Assembly (NCBI RefSeq): GCF_029227915.1
Contig: NC_079875.1
Location: 5,704,001 to 5,768,000, forward strand
Direction of reading: 5' to 3'
Length of the DNA: 64,000 bases
Origin: Hydractinia symbiolongicarpus
Lineage: Eukaryota > Cnidaria > Hydrozoa > Anthoathecata > Hydractiniidae
Within the stretch, counting starts at the first letter, position 1; each line of letters begins with the position of its first letter. The position numbers and the translations under genes were made by a program. Below, piece by piece: positions 33,001 to 48,000 of this stretch. The notes beneath the pieces are model-generated. The model saw only the letters and a program-made list of their open reading frames with translations. It was not told the origin of the DNA and ran no database searches.

Positions 33001-36000
33001 ATCGAATTCGAATGATATTTCGAATCTAAATGTAAAAAAACAAAACTGCTGTCGAAGAGTGGTGGTTTTGTTTTTGAGCGGGTATAAAAAGTTTATGCTA
33101 TTGTCAGAAACGTTTTTTTAAAAAAGAAGAAACCGTACAATGATATAACGTCAAAAAGAGAGCTTTCTTGGAAATGTATCAGACAATTGTAGCCAGCTAT
33201 AGATTTTCAATTTGTTTTTTTTTGTGATGAAGCGAAGTTCGGTATTCAAAGTAAAACACTAATTGAACTTTCATGGAGAGAACACTAGCAAGCTACCTAC
33301 TGAGGAGAAAGGGAAATAAAGTGTGTTGTTTAGTAGATAAATGAATTTGGGTGTACAATGATTATTTAGCCTTTTTTTCAGACCTAAATTTTCCTAAAGT
33401 TTGTTGTTGTGTCTTCAGCCAGAAAAAATATTTTTTAAGCACATATTTCGCAAGAATATGCTCTGAAAAAATGAGTCATAAGTTTAGAAAATCTTAAGAA
33501 TATGTCTAAGCTTGATAGTTTGTTTGAAATGAATGACGCGCAAAATTGTTTAGAAGTTCAGCTTTTGTAACAAACTGAACTCTTTAAACCAATGGGCCGT
33601 TTACATGTAATAGAAATTCCCATTATCTAGATATAGCATGCCTTATTTTATTAAGGCATTATATATTTTCAGGCCATAGTCATGCTAAGAACATATTAAG
33701 AATAACGAGGATAGTATTTGTCAAAATAGTTCAGAAAATCAAGGCTGAAACTAAAACAAAATCTCTATAATAATACAGAGACTGTGTCTGTCCGTAACAG
33801 GCAAAGTGGATGTGTTCCTTTTCCTTTGATGTTGCCGAAAAATGCATGTCTAATATGTTAAATTTTCTGACGTTCAGGCGCGACGTCAATAACACTACTT
33901 TAACGTCAATATCCTATATTAAATTAATGAAGCCATTACAGTGCACCTAAAACTTTGAGGCCAAATAACTTGGAAACGAGGTGGTGATGTCAATGATTTT
34001 TCACCGCGTGGGTAACTAGGGACCACCTAGGACCAATTTCGGTAAGTTTTCCAAACCTGGGTCCCCAAATCCGTTTTGGAATGGGCAGGTTGATAATGTC
34101 ATCAAAAAACCTTTAAACCCTAATATCTTTGCAACCGTTTGTCAAAAGTACATAATCCTATACATTTCCAAGATCTATACGATAGAGGCAACAGGTATAC
34201 AAATTTCTAAAAAATATTTTTTGGTTTTCACTGGGCCATTGCTGACGTCAGCAAAATCTTTAAACCCTTATATCTCATTAACATCAAAATTTTTATCCTG
34301 CTTTAATGGATTTTTCCACGGCCTTATGGACTAGTATTCTTATAAAAACTTTTCTTTTTATTTACATAAACTATAAAAAATAATTTTTCTGTTGTTACTG
34401 TTTTTAACACTACAGACTGTGAAATTCAGTGTTGATGTCGTTATCAAAAACCTAAAACCTAAAACTTAAACTCAAATCAATGCTTACATCTGTTACAACG
34501 TTACGATCATTTAATATATATTCAGTTCTTAAATTCGAAAACACTGCATTGTTATCTTCTTTGATCCTTTTTTTCCCTGGTGTAATTCTGGAATGGCAAA
34601 GCAAGTATGTAGTTTTAGCGTATTTCGCTTTTTACGTAACGGTTGTTAGACACCTTTGATTTTTTTGGACATTTTCCATTTTTATTTTATAATAATTTTT
34701 TTTGTTTTTGTTGTTGCATATGCTTATATTTTGAGACGTTTTGTTTCAGTGGATTTCAGTGGACTTTTTTCTCTTTTTGCCACCCCGTTATAAAAAAGAC
34801 AAAGAGCCCGGGTCGAGATTAAAATGTGAGTTTTGAAAATTCAGATTACTGTGTTGTATGTTCTTGTTTGGTATCCCTTACATCAGTTTAATGAAAGATT
34901 CAGTGGATTCTTCCACGGGAATTCAGCTAGTTTTTATTATTAAAACAATGTTTAAAGCTCCCATTTGAGCTACAAAAATAATACCAACTATCTGGACAGT
35001 TGCGTGCTGATGGGATTAAACCCACAGCCTTTTACAGCAGAGTTAAGTGCTCTATTAATTTAGTTACCAATCCCTAGACAGAGAGTAAACCAACTCAATT
35101 ACCACACGCATATGCACACAGCGTTGGATCTCAACAGTAACATTCAGTAATGTCGTTGTGATTGTCATGTTGGGTTAACACAGTGAAAGCAAAAAATTGC
35201 CAATGTGAAAAAACATGAATTTCTTTTGTTTCTTTCCCAGTTCACATTAAATAATCATTTGAACGTAAAAATGTAGTAAAGGTATCTATTTGAAGAAAAT
35301 TTTTGTTTTAGAACAACCAGCCTATTTCCATGATTATATAACTAATTTTTTAAAAAGTGTTGTAAGTGTGAAATTTTAGAGTGTATTTCCTTTTTTTTAT
35401 CAAAATAGGGCCAGGTAGTATGTTGGTGTAGTATCAATTTTTAAAAAAGCTGCAAAAGGAAAGAGAGCAGGGTGTGCAAAGAATGTTTAAAATAGTTAAT
35501 ATGGAATGTCAGAAATAATAAAAATATAGAAGGCATCACTGGAGCAATCGATAGAACTCATATTCCAATTATTGACAACAACTAAACAATTAAAAAAATT
35601 TATTTCACTGTAGTGCTGTGGGACCCATGGTTTTGCTATGAATCTCACAGTCTCATGGTTGGTATAATTTGCATGGTTTTTTCTAAGAAAAATAAAAGGA
35701 TCAAATTTGATATTGCATAGTTCTATTCACTTAGGCCTTTCTTTGCCGTTTTCCAAATGGCAGTTTTGTTGCAGGGTTGGTCAACAGATTTTTTTACCTG
35801 TTTGCCGGACAAAAAATATCGTTTTACTGTCCAATAGGGTCTTCTTGTGAGCCTTGCTTTACTGCATTCCACTGGGTCTATTTGTATCTCTGGGACATAT
35901 CCATTGCAATTGTTACACTTCAGAACTCCTGTTTGTTATTGTTTTTAGTATGGTTGTACATCAAAACAGATGTTCATATAGACCAACATGAATGCAGTCT

Positions 36001-39000
36001 TTTTAGGTTCTTAAAACGAGTCCATATATGGTGACATGCTAATTTTAAAATCTTGAAAATTTTGTTCTTTATCAAGATTTATTAGCAAAAATAGTTTTCA
36101 CCATAGACCAAAGTTCCTAAAGCTGAGCACTCCACAACAGTCTCGGGAAACAAAGGTATCATCTTTAGTAACTTGAAATTCGTCAGCATACAGTACCAAT
36201 AATGTAAACAAATATGGTAGCTGTTTGATGGTTTATTTCCCTAGCAATTTGTTTGCACTGTAATTATACGTCATAAAAAATCAATAAATTGATACCGTTT
36301 AACTGTTTTTGGGTTGGAAATTAGCAAAATGCAGAGAATAAAAGAATGATGTAAAATTTTACTCAAGCTTTTTGTAATCAATATGTCCAGCAGAAAAATA
36401 AACAAGTTAAACATGATTTTTTCTGTGAATTCCATGAGCTTAGTGGGGTTGCTTTTCCACGTGCCACACACACAGTATAGCTGTCTCGGTGTATGATTTA
36501 TTGCACATGTCAAACAATTTTTTTGCTTATTTAAAAGATAAAATATAACAAAAATGTAGGTAACAAATTTGTCTGTCAAACATTTTAAGCTTCGACTGCA
36601 TCATCTTATGAAAATTTAAAAATCAAAAAATCTAACGTATAAATTTAATTAAATAATGTAACATAATCTATATAGCAATATGAAACTTTCATGCGTCTGT
36701 TTGTGACTTACTTGTAAAGTTGATTAATTTTTTTATAATTTCCTTTAACCAAGGCTATAAAACATCACCTATAAAATTGTTCTGTTAAAACAATATTTAC
36801 CTCAAAGAAAATCATTTAGTGGTTATAGCTTTCATAGTCTGTTCGGGAGACCGGTGTTCGATTCCTCTTGACGGCAATTCAACATGAGCGAGTGAATGTT
36901 ACCATAGCACTGGATTAACCTGAGTCATGTGAGGGAAATTGGGGAGATGGTACATTATGTGGGCAGTTGGATGTTGCCGGGAGTTGTCTAGTAGAGCGCG
37001 GGCCCTAATTGGGTCTGCGTAGCTCAAAAAGAGCATTAAATACTCTAGGACTCTCCATCTAAGCCATGGCCCCTCCTGGAAATAATAGACAGGGTATATC
37101 TCTCGATATTTGTAAGGCTAGCCATGTAAAATATGCACATCTATCTATCTATTAGTGAAGCCAATTGCATTGCACTTTTAAGTTTGAGGTTAAATACCTT
37201 TAAAGAATTTTAGTCTTTTTGAAATTAAATCCATGCAAGTGGAAATCCACCAATAGTAGTTCATATAAGTTTGTTTGCTTGATTGTTTTAGAAACGCATG
37301 ACGAACTTGGATGGAAACTTCTAGGGCATCATTGGTATTTCCATTTTAAAGTGCAACTTCCATGGCACAAATCACGTAAATTTTGTCAAATGTACAGATC
37401 AGATTTGGCCACTTTTCAAGATGATAAAGAATCTGACATTTTAAAGGAGTTTCCCAGTGATATGTGGATAGGGGCTTCACAAAACAGTTCAGGTCACTGG
37501 AACTGGCTTCATACTAGTTCAGTGGATGAAGCTGTTGGTAGCTCTTGTGGATTGTTGTTATCTAAAAACAGTACATACGTTGGCAATAACTGCCAGGAAC
37601 CACAAGAATTTGTCTGTCAAAAATTAAAAGGTATGGTACTTGTTTAAAAAATGTTATTTCTTCTAGAAGAGTACTTAGAGTTAACATTTTCAAATGAATT
37701 ACATAATTTACAGTAGTTATGGCTTCACAAGTAAAAAGTGCAAAAAAAAATAGAAGATAATTATTGCAATTTATATATGAAATTTTAACCTGAAATTTGT
37801 TAATAATACTATATAGACACTACCTACCTACCACTATCACAAAAATTAAAATTTAAAATTTTGGCAAATATCTCAACATTGTGATCTGGTGCACTGCCTT
37901 AAAACTGCAAATTATAACTGGAGGATTAGAATATCTGCAAAAGGTTCCAGAAGGGGTAAAATAGGACAAAGTGAGATCAATTTATGAGAGTTACTTTTAT
38001 GATTGCTTTATCTAACACTTACTTATTTTTCGTTTTGTTCCTGCATTGTTTTCATCTTGTTTTTTTTAACCAATGTAATATTATATTTTTGCAACACCAC
38101 ATGTTATAGCATTTGAATTATTGGGTGCCAATGTCTAAACACTGGGTGTTGAAGCTAATTGTTAATAGAAATTGATCTTAATAATTCATTTGAAAACCAA
38201 AAGAAGATATCAATCTTCCGATGTCTTACAATTATTATTTACCATAAAAAATGATTGGGATTTTCCAATGCAAGGAACCTATAACCAAAAAATGTTTTGG
38301 TGCACATTAAATGGAATTTTTATAAACATTGATCAAAAGCTGATAATTTCAATGTAATGCTGAGTTATCTTGAAGTTTAATTTGTCTTATTTTAGAAACA
38401 TTTTATAAAGATATTAACGAGGGAAAATTTAATAATGGCTCCTTTGGTTCATCAAGGTATAAATTTGTTCCTTATAAAGTACCATGGGTTTATGCAAGAG
38501 TGATTTGTCAAGCTATGGTTGCCGACCTTGTAGTTATCACAAATCCTTGCTCCAATCGATATGTAAGATCATATCATGACACAGAAGATATTTGGATTGG
38601 ATTGCATCGGTCAGCTTCTAATAATCATGAACCTACTTGGGTGGATGGAGATATCCTTAAAAATTATAGATATAATAACTACAGTGAAGAAACGAATAGA
38701 TCTGAAAGGTTTGTATAATAATATTGTAGTTTTTACATGGTAAAATTTACTACTAGTGAAATGGCTGCCTATAAGTGGATTTTTTTCATGGGTCATTCAT
38801 ATAGTATTTTATAATATACTTTATTATGTGATTTTTGCAGATTCCTATCGGCTACTGCAAAAAAAACAATCCTGCAAAAAATTCTAATTTTTTCATTCAT
38901 CACATTTATATGCTTGTTGAAAAACAGAGCACAAAAACTGCATTACGAATGAGAAAACATTATTATTTTTGACAAATTAAACTAATTTTTTGTTGCTATT

Positions 39001-42000
39001 TTTTTACAGTCATAGCTATGTAAACTACATTTCATACATGGATGCCAATGGAACTTGGTTAGAGGAGAAACTCAACGTGGAAAATGCAAATTCTGTGGAA
39101 AAAATGTTTGTGTGTCAACTTAGACGATGTGAGTGATCTTAAATGTGATGTTGGACATTTTTGTATTTTACATCTGTGTTTATAGGAAAAAAATCAAAAA
39201 ACACAGCACAACTTTGTTCCTTGCAATGAAAAAATGCAACTTTTACAACATTTAATTAAAATTTTAACATAAATGTGTTATGTATGTTGAAAAATTAAAG
39301 TATGATACAAATTTCATAGAATGATGCAGGAATCAGGATTAATTAAAAAGGTGGGATTATTTTTTCGACCCATGCTAGAAGGGCGGTAATAATAGAGTAA
39401 ATATGGTCTTCGTGGTATAGTATTATATATTATATGGAACAGTAGTAAGAAAGCAACAGTGTTTTTAACTTAAACTAATCAACATGTATATGCTGCCATA
39501 TGGAACCAGTGACCATTGAGTGTGTGCTATACTATTTTGTCAATCAAGCTGTCAGTCCAACAATGAGACAAGTTTGCAATGCATTTTCTTAGAATAGCAG
39601 TGGTTTGTGTGTTGTTGGACATATGCTTTGTAATTAATCAGATAAGTGTAAAAAATTATGGAATTTGTCAAAGCGCACCTTCATTTAAAATTATGACATG
39701 CCTTTATGAAAAGCCTGTATGGTAATTTTGTTTTGTTTAAAATATAACATGCAGAGTAGCAAGGTGGATAAAGCAATATTAAAAAAAACACTTCATAAGC
39801 GCAAAGAAAATGGTTGACAGAAGTACTGTGTGGACTACAAAGATGTTGTGTTTATAAACTGGAAAGCAAAGTTGGAAGATTTTGTAATAGTAACCAGTTT
39901 GAACAATATGCCAATTGACGCTATATTTGTAATCAGATATACAAAACAATAAATATTTCGACAATTAAAAAGATGTTATAAGAATCGTTGGGCTACTTGG
40001 TACTGGCGTGATAAATAAGTTGTAGTTGTAGAAAATTTTGATGGTGATGACAGAGATTAACAATAACAAATATTAGGAAGTTGATTAAGAACTGTGTTTA
40101 CTGTTATAATTGTTATGAAGAAGCTATTATCAGAACAAGACTCAACAATGAAAAAAAATTGGAGACAGTTGTCTTGCAATAGAGAAAGCTACTAAGGGTG
40201 AAAATATTGAAGGATACAGTCAATCATTAAAAGAGAACATATATCATTCAATACTAATTAATTTAACAGTGTGTAATATAACACCATACCACATTACTGT
40301 ACCGTAACCCATTGTAACGAAACAATAGCAAAACTAGAGGATGAATTTTTGGAATGCTAAAGTTAGGTAGGTGGTTGCTTTTTTCAAAAATAGCCATCAT
40401 TTAGCAACTTTCATCGCACAAATCAATTGATTCTGTTCAACCATATGCCCAGCCGGAATAAATTCCATGCAGCAAATGTTTAAGAGACTTATTGACGCCA
40501 TCATCGTGGAGGCTTGTTAAGCACATGTATTTTTTTTTTTTCTCTGGCCACCCTGTTTGTTTACATTTCTGGACAAATGAATTTTGTTGCTATATGAATC
40601 GCATAGTTATGCAGATGTATGATAAAACATTTCACATCAATTACTGTAGTGTGTTGTGACAAAAATTGTAAAATGACTGCAATGGCAGCAACTGTGCTCT
40701 CACTGTAAAAGGAAGGAAATTTTATGTGTACCATCAGTACCTTTGATACCTTACCTCCTGACGAGTGCTAATATTATCTAACTGTCAGTGCCACAAATGA
40801 TTTAAAACAGTATTTCTTGTGAGTACTGGAGGTACTGGTAACCATATTTCGACAAAAAAATGGTGCCCTATGTCAGACACAAAGAGACTCCTTTGTGGTT
40901 AGAAGTTAGACAAGAAGGTGGTAAAAATGTATAAGTTATATTTGGGGAAAAGTGGGTTTGCTAGCATAGGATGCTGGTTTGTGACATTATCTTTAAGAGT
41001 GTTAAAGAAGTTAAGAAAAGTGCAAGCTCCATCTGAAAGTCTGGAAGCTGAATGAAGAAGTTGTAGCAAGACAGTTTCAGGGCGAAAGTAATTGGCAAAG
41101 TTAAAAACGGAAAAAAGGAACCTTTGAAAAGTGTGGAAGTCAAGTGGTAGTAAAAACATCTACTTAGAACCTAAGCTCTGTGCTTGTACAGTATTGTATA
41201 CAGCAAAGTCAGAAGCAGAGATAAAAGGAAGATTTGAAGATGCTTTAAGAAGTTAAGAAGGGAAGGTCAGTGTAAAGAGGTGTTTAAGTTAGCAAGGCTA
41301 ATAAAGAAAGTGCATTAAGATTTTGGAGGTGAGAAGTCTATGAAGATTGGGAAAATGAAGATTGGCAAGGATAAAAAAATGTGAATATACTGGAGTTGAC
41401 CTTATTAGTTCATACAATCTAACAGAAGCTTGTGATAAGTAGCTGGATCATGATACAATAAATGATGTGAAAAGAAATGCTAATATGAACACGTGGCTCA
41501 TCAAGGAAAAAAAGCAAGTTTAGAACAAGTTACTACTGACCCTTGATAAAGCACTAGACAACAACCATGATTAATCAATGCCAACCATCAAAGGATTCAC
41601 TGCAAACAGCGCTACTGCCAACTAAAACAGGGCAAAAAATGGATTGGATCAGCACTGACTATCACTACTATTACAATTATGGTCAAAATTTGTTAAATTA
41701 GTCAAAATTTAAAGTGAAAATGCCATTGATGCGACAAAAGCATTCGCTCAGCAGTCACTACATATCATATAAGTACAAAGGTTTCAAATAGAACTGAGAG
41801 TTTAAAAACTTCCCAGTCCTTGATGCCCTCAAGCAGTTTAAAAGAAGCATCAGTAAAGATTGTAAAAGTAGTCCTTAAAAAGTGTGCTGGATTCCCTGAC
41901 GAGATATACAAGGGACTGTTTGGGACTTAAAGTGCTTACGGTCCAGTTAAACGATAGCCTACTATTTATTACAAGGACAATGCTACTCTTAATGTACTTT

Positions 42001-45000
42001 TGTCATTATAGTATCCTCTGTTAAATTCAGTATGTTGTATTAGTGACATGGCTCTTCACCTATGCAATCCAGTTCACTCAGTGGATTCACACCATTTAAT
42101 AACACAAATATAACACAAGATTGTGGGCTTCTGAAGAATCCACTTATACTCATCTTTGAAATTATCTTCAATATACACTTTTCTTTTTTCTTTCTTAGAA
42201 TTTAAGGCCGTTTTTCACTTACCAGAAATCTTGACATAAGCAAAAAGCCCAGGGAATTATAAAACGATGTGAACAAACATGGCGGCAATAAGTAGAACAG
42301 TGTTAATTTCGTGGTTATTGAAAAAAAATTGCTAATATGAAATACCAAGTGTATCTAGTAAAATAGTTTTACAATTTATATTTTTTTTGTGATTGTGCGC
42401 CGCGACACATGTAAAGCTTAAATTTACAGAGAAAACAAGAGGAAATTTATTGTAAGTTCCAGTTGCATCTACATAATGAAAATCATGTTGGCAAGTTTTT
42501 GTTGACTTGAGCATTCTTTTGACACAACGCATTCAGCAATTGCTAAGTGCCAACGTGAATTGAGAAGTATTACCCTTGTATATACTACCGAAGAGATGTT
42601 ATTAGAGTAGACTGGGTTGCATGGTGCTTAAGCTATCCTTCAAATCAAAAGGGAATAATTATTTTAGCAGACAACCCAAGCAATAAAATTCTTGAAAGCA
42701 GAGCCACCTATAATTAAGAGAAAAAATCTATAAAACATTTCGATAAAAGGAAAACACAGCAAAGGTTTGCATGATTTAAACAGGACCAAATTGTTGTGCT
42801 ACAGGTCCATGTAACGAATGAATGGTGAAACCTGGAAAAGATCATCACAGAAGCTGCACTTCACTCACTTGAACTGTGTTTCAACAACAAACAACCACAG
42901 ACAAGAATGTTTCTGATAAGATATGTTAGAATGTTTCTGATTATTTCTTGTTATTGTTTGAGCGTACTAAGTTAACTTTTTCTATTTTATAGTTTACTAT
43001 ATGTCATATTATAATTATGGCAAAAATAAAACTTGGGAAGATTCAGCTAAATTTTGTGAAAGATTTGGCCGTCAATTGGTAACCATAAAAAATGAGCATG
43101 AGTACAAACATCTGTCAAGAGGAAAAAATTCTTTTTGGATTGGTGGCAGTTATTCTGGAGATGACAAAAAGTTTGTGTGGATTGATGGTAATTTTCTCTG
43201 GGATGTTTTTCTATAATAAAAAATGTTACAAAGTGGGTTATTTGAATTCTTAGGTGAGGGACAATAAACTACCAAGATGAAAGAAAAAGATTGTTGCTTG
43301 AAAATCCAAATTTCAACATATTCTTGTCCTTATGGAAAGGAATTTTTTCAGAGAAGTTTGTTAGCCTGTTGTCCCTATTCTACATAATTGAAACACTGAC
43401 ATAAATAATGTATGTTTTGATCAGCGGTTAAGAAAGTATCTTGCTTTTAATATTTTGTTGACATGTATTTTTATAGTTGGCTATTCACATTTTGAAAATT
43501 CATATTTTGATTATTTTAATACTTGTTCAGCGTTTTAATTATGTACCAAAAAAGTTTTTTTAGAAAAGATCCTTTTTTTTTTTACTCTGATGGCCTCCTT
43601 CACTTCTTTTGTTTGGATAATAATTAAACTCTGTAATTTCATTATTAAAGTAACTTTTAAAACTTGTTATTTTGTGTTACCATCTTTAGGGCAGTCATTA
43701 GCAACCTATCTTGAAATAATTGGTTGCCACTACCCGCCCACAAACGTAAAAAAATTAACAGACAGTTTAAATTTTTGGCTTTTCTCAAAGATGGTCATTT
43801 AGTGTTATTTCTAAAGCTGAAAACACAGCAGTCAGTAGTCACTAATTACAGAGAGTGCATTATAATGTGCATGTATTTGAAATATTATAGCCTACATTTT
43901 AGGGATTCTGGCCTAATGCCCTCAGACCAGTTTAAGTAACAACGCAAGACTCATCTTAAGAACTTTTCAATGCAAACATTTAGTATTTCTGAGTCATAGT
44001 TTCTCATATGTTAGAGATATTATGTTTTCTTTTTTTTATAGGTGATCCATTAGATTCATCAAATGCAATTACAAGGATTAGTGCTGAAAAAAACTGTCTT
44101 TTAATGAATATCACAGGGGAATGGGTACCGCATAATTGCAGTGCAAATGAATCTTTTGTTTGCAAAGTTAAATTCCAAGGTTTGTTTTTTAGGTGTTTTC
44201 AGTTCTGAAAAATACTTTGAAAGTCAGTCAATTTTTAGTTGATTGTACCACAATGTTTACTGGTATGGATGATGCCAAGGTGATACCAATGCCTTAGTTG
44301 TAAAATGCAAACAGAGATATAAGGATATCATACAGAATTTTTAATGAATTTCTTAAGACATTCTTTACTGTAATTTTTTACAGAGTAAAAAATCAAGGAG
44401 AGAAAGGAAAGACTGTAAAAACCACTGACTTGATAAATATTTTTGACTGACTATTCAAATTAAGAGGAAATAAATTTTTTTATGGTATTTTTTTTAGATG
44501 TGTGGCAATTTGACCCATCAAAAACAGGTAAATATGTTTTCTATTGGAGTATTTGGTTATCGATTTTTCCAATAAGCTCTTAAGCAGTTTGATTTAGTTG
44601 ATTGGGTGAGTTAACCCCTTAATACCTATTTTTTTGGTATTTCGAGAAAAAAAGCACCTCTTTCAGAAATCAACTTGTGCTTCCAACACTGTTAGCTATT
44701 AAGGCAAGTGTAGTCTTGTTTAAGGGGTAATTTTTAGGTGTATTATGTTAAATAGGAATATATATATAAGACTAACCTGTAGGTTATCTTCGCAATAGTT
44801 CTTTCTGTGTATAACGCAACGCTAAATTAGTGTGATTGATTCAACTCAACACTATTGAACACCACTCTGACTGAACACAACGAATTACCAATGATACTGG
44901 TTTAATACAATTAAAACCCCACCACCAAGTGATTCTTATTAGTAATCGCCTAGATAGAAGATCAATAATCTCCCTCTATTTTCTTTCTGTTTGGCGTTCA

Positions 45001-48000
45001 GTTGGTTATTCGAATGTTGAGAGGAATTTATAGCGACTCCTACTCGCTTAGTACAGTGGTCTAGAGGCAAAACTGGCTTTTCACCAAAACCCTCTACTGT
45101 ACTAGTCTTGGTTAAGTCATCACTACATGTATCTCTCTTTCTTCGTGTGATTACTTGTGTGGAATTTAAACATAAAAATTCTAAAAGATAAAAACTCAAA
45201 AAAACTTAATTTTTGAACACAATATTAAAATTTTCATAACTCAACATTTAATTGGTCACTATTATTCTTCATGACCCCTCTGTAGCACATTCATTAAGAG
45301 TGTGCTATTTGCTCCTTGTTTTGTTAACACGTCTGCTAACTGATGTTTGGTAGAAATCCACTTCAATTCAATCTCTTTCTGATTGATACTCTGTCTAAGG
45401 GAAGCCATATCAACCCTTAACCGTTTGTCTTCCAAAGATTTTGTTGAATGGGCAGCTTCAAACAATGATTTGTTATCTGTATGACATAAGATGCCTTCTA
45501 GATTAGTATTCAACACTTCATTTATCACATTCTTCACCCATATGCATGTATCAATACCATTAACAAGAGCTAGTGTCTCAGCAGCAAGAGTGCTACGCGC
45601 AACTCTCTTAATCTTTTTAGACTGCCATGTGATAGGTGCCATAAGATTCTCAACACCTTTCAGGAAAATAAAAATTCCACTTTGAGAGCTGCCATCTTGA
45701 AGGTTCCCAAATGAAGCATCAGAATATAAGATCAGTTGTAATGGAAGCTTAAGTTTCCAAAATTTCAAGGAAATGTTGGGATCCAATTTCAACTTCTTTA
45801 CCACTTTATTGGCTCTCATGACATCATCAACTACTGCACAGTTTAGTTTTGTGCTTAGCTGGCACACATCAAATGAAATGTCAGGCCTTGATTGCGATGA
45901 CATCCAGTTTAGTTGCCCACATATACATCGGAAGTTTGATTGTTCTTCATGTGATAGTTGACGATGTCTGTCTGTTGTGTTTTGAATCTTGACCAGTTCC
46001 ATACCTGCCACATAGTTCTTTTGGTCATAGGTAATTGAACCATTAGATTGTTGTATATTGACACCAACATATTTGAAATTGGAGTAATCTTCAGATCCAA
46101 TGAGAAAAGTTTCTCTGATAGGCGAAATGACCTTCACTTGAAAATCATGGGATCCTCCCCATAGAAAATCATCAACATGTATTACAATCAGTCCTTGGCA
46201 GCAGTCATCTTGAATCCAATAAAATAATGCTTCATCAAATAAAGACATTCTCAACCCCAAGCCGATTAGCTCTTCCTTCACACGTAGATACCAAGCTCTT
46301 GAAGCATCAGCAAGGCCGTATACAACTTTATTTAGTTTCCAGAGCACACCTGTTGTATTTGCTTCCTTTGGGGGCTTTATGATAACCTCTCTGTCAATCT
46401 GGTTGCCTTGAAGAAATGCCGTCTTGACATCTAAGGTGTGACATTCCTATTCATAGGTTGCTAACATCGTAAGTACAATGCGAAGACTTTCTTTTGAAAA
46501 AGTTGGGGAGTCCTTAGTCAGATTTTTGACCTCTTCTTCTTCAAAACCTCTTATGACCAAACGAGCTTTAACTGTTTTGTATCCCTCTATATTCTTTGTT
46601 GTGACCACCCATCTTGTGGATATTGGAGATTGACCCTTATCTTCTATGGTGGAGAAAACTTTGTTGTCTTCCCAATTGGCTAATTCTTTATACTTTGCAT
46701 TTAGGACCTCATCTGTAACAGTTGCTTGAGTCGATAATAGTACTTCTTCAGTTTCGTTTGTCTCAACAACAGGTTGCCAGTCACTCACACATCTTTTTTA
46801 AATCTAACCAATTTATTTCACCTGTGTCTTCATTTTGGACATTTAAACAGCTACCATACTGTCTGCCTTCTTTTCCTTTTCTGCTCACTTTTCCTGCTCT
46901 GCTGTGGACTAATCCCCTTGTCCATTCACTGTCGGGAGTTAGCTTGTAAATGATTTTTGTCTTCAACTTTGGTATTCCTTGGAATGTTGACGAATTGCTA
47001 ACATTTCGATTGGTTGTGATTTCATTTGTTGATATCTTGTGTGTTGTTGTTTCATTCATTGAGGCACCGTCTGATGTTGTTTCTTTTGTTGTTTGTAAAT
47101 TTGTTGTTTTCTCATTTTCTGGTTCTTCTGTATTGTTACTGTCAAAATCATCTGCACCAACATATTTACCAAAAACATCATCGCGTTCAAGCGGAATGCA
47201 ATTGTTCACTTGTGTAGTTGTCACTTCAGTACTCCTTTTCGTGTCTTGTAAAGGTTTTTGTGAATGCAAAACTTGGTCCAACTTCTGCAAGCAACACATG
47301 TGTACTCTAACATAACTTCCACCATGTTTTACAAGGACTTGCTTATTCTCCTGTCCAATTACAGTGCCTGGTCCATGCCATTTTTCACTGTCTTTTCTCT
47401 TATAAAAAACTCTATCTCCATTGATATATCGCTCATCATTGTAACACTGAACATTATGTCTCAATGCTCTTCGTATACGCTCAGAAGACTCTGCTGCTAT
47501 AAAGGCTCTTCGTGATGCATGCATTACAGCAAGGTTATGGGCCACGGTTTTGCTTGAAACTGTGTCATTCATAGCTGGCAAATGATCAGTGAGGATGCAG
47601 GGATAGTCGTGATTTTTACCATAAACAAGTTGATTTGGTGAGAATCCCTTGTTGTTCGATAAAGAATTCTTTGCACTTATAGCCCAGAATAGTGCCCGAT
47701 TGTGTGTACATTTTGTGTCTTCAATAATTTTTTTTTAGCATTTCCTTAATCATACCATTGTGTCGTTCACATAGTCCATTTGACCAAGGACTTTCAGCTG
47801 CAGTTGTTGAAAACTCTATGTTAAACTGCTCACACATTTCTTCATACACTTTGTTAACAAATTCTTCACCATTATCAGCTAGAAACTTCCTTGGTTGACC
47901 AAATCGGGCTAACCAAATTTCAAAGATAATATCTGTTATTACATCTTTGTCTTTCGTCTTTGTCAATTTTGCTGATGAAAATCTGGTAAAAACATCTATG

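Larger units (their letters stand above)
30047..37291 (+). other. Intron 1 of the lectin gene
   Basis: A 7.2-kb intron filled with mobile-element pieces, listed separately: MITE 30102-30202, GGCGAATT cluster 31861-32165, Helitron 33762-34930, tRNA-like SINE 34975-35090, Harbinger remnant 35515-35590 and SINE 36811-37152. No further exon was recognised. Confidence 0.55.
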
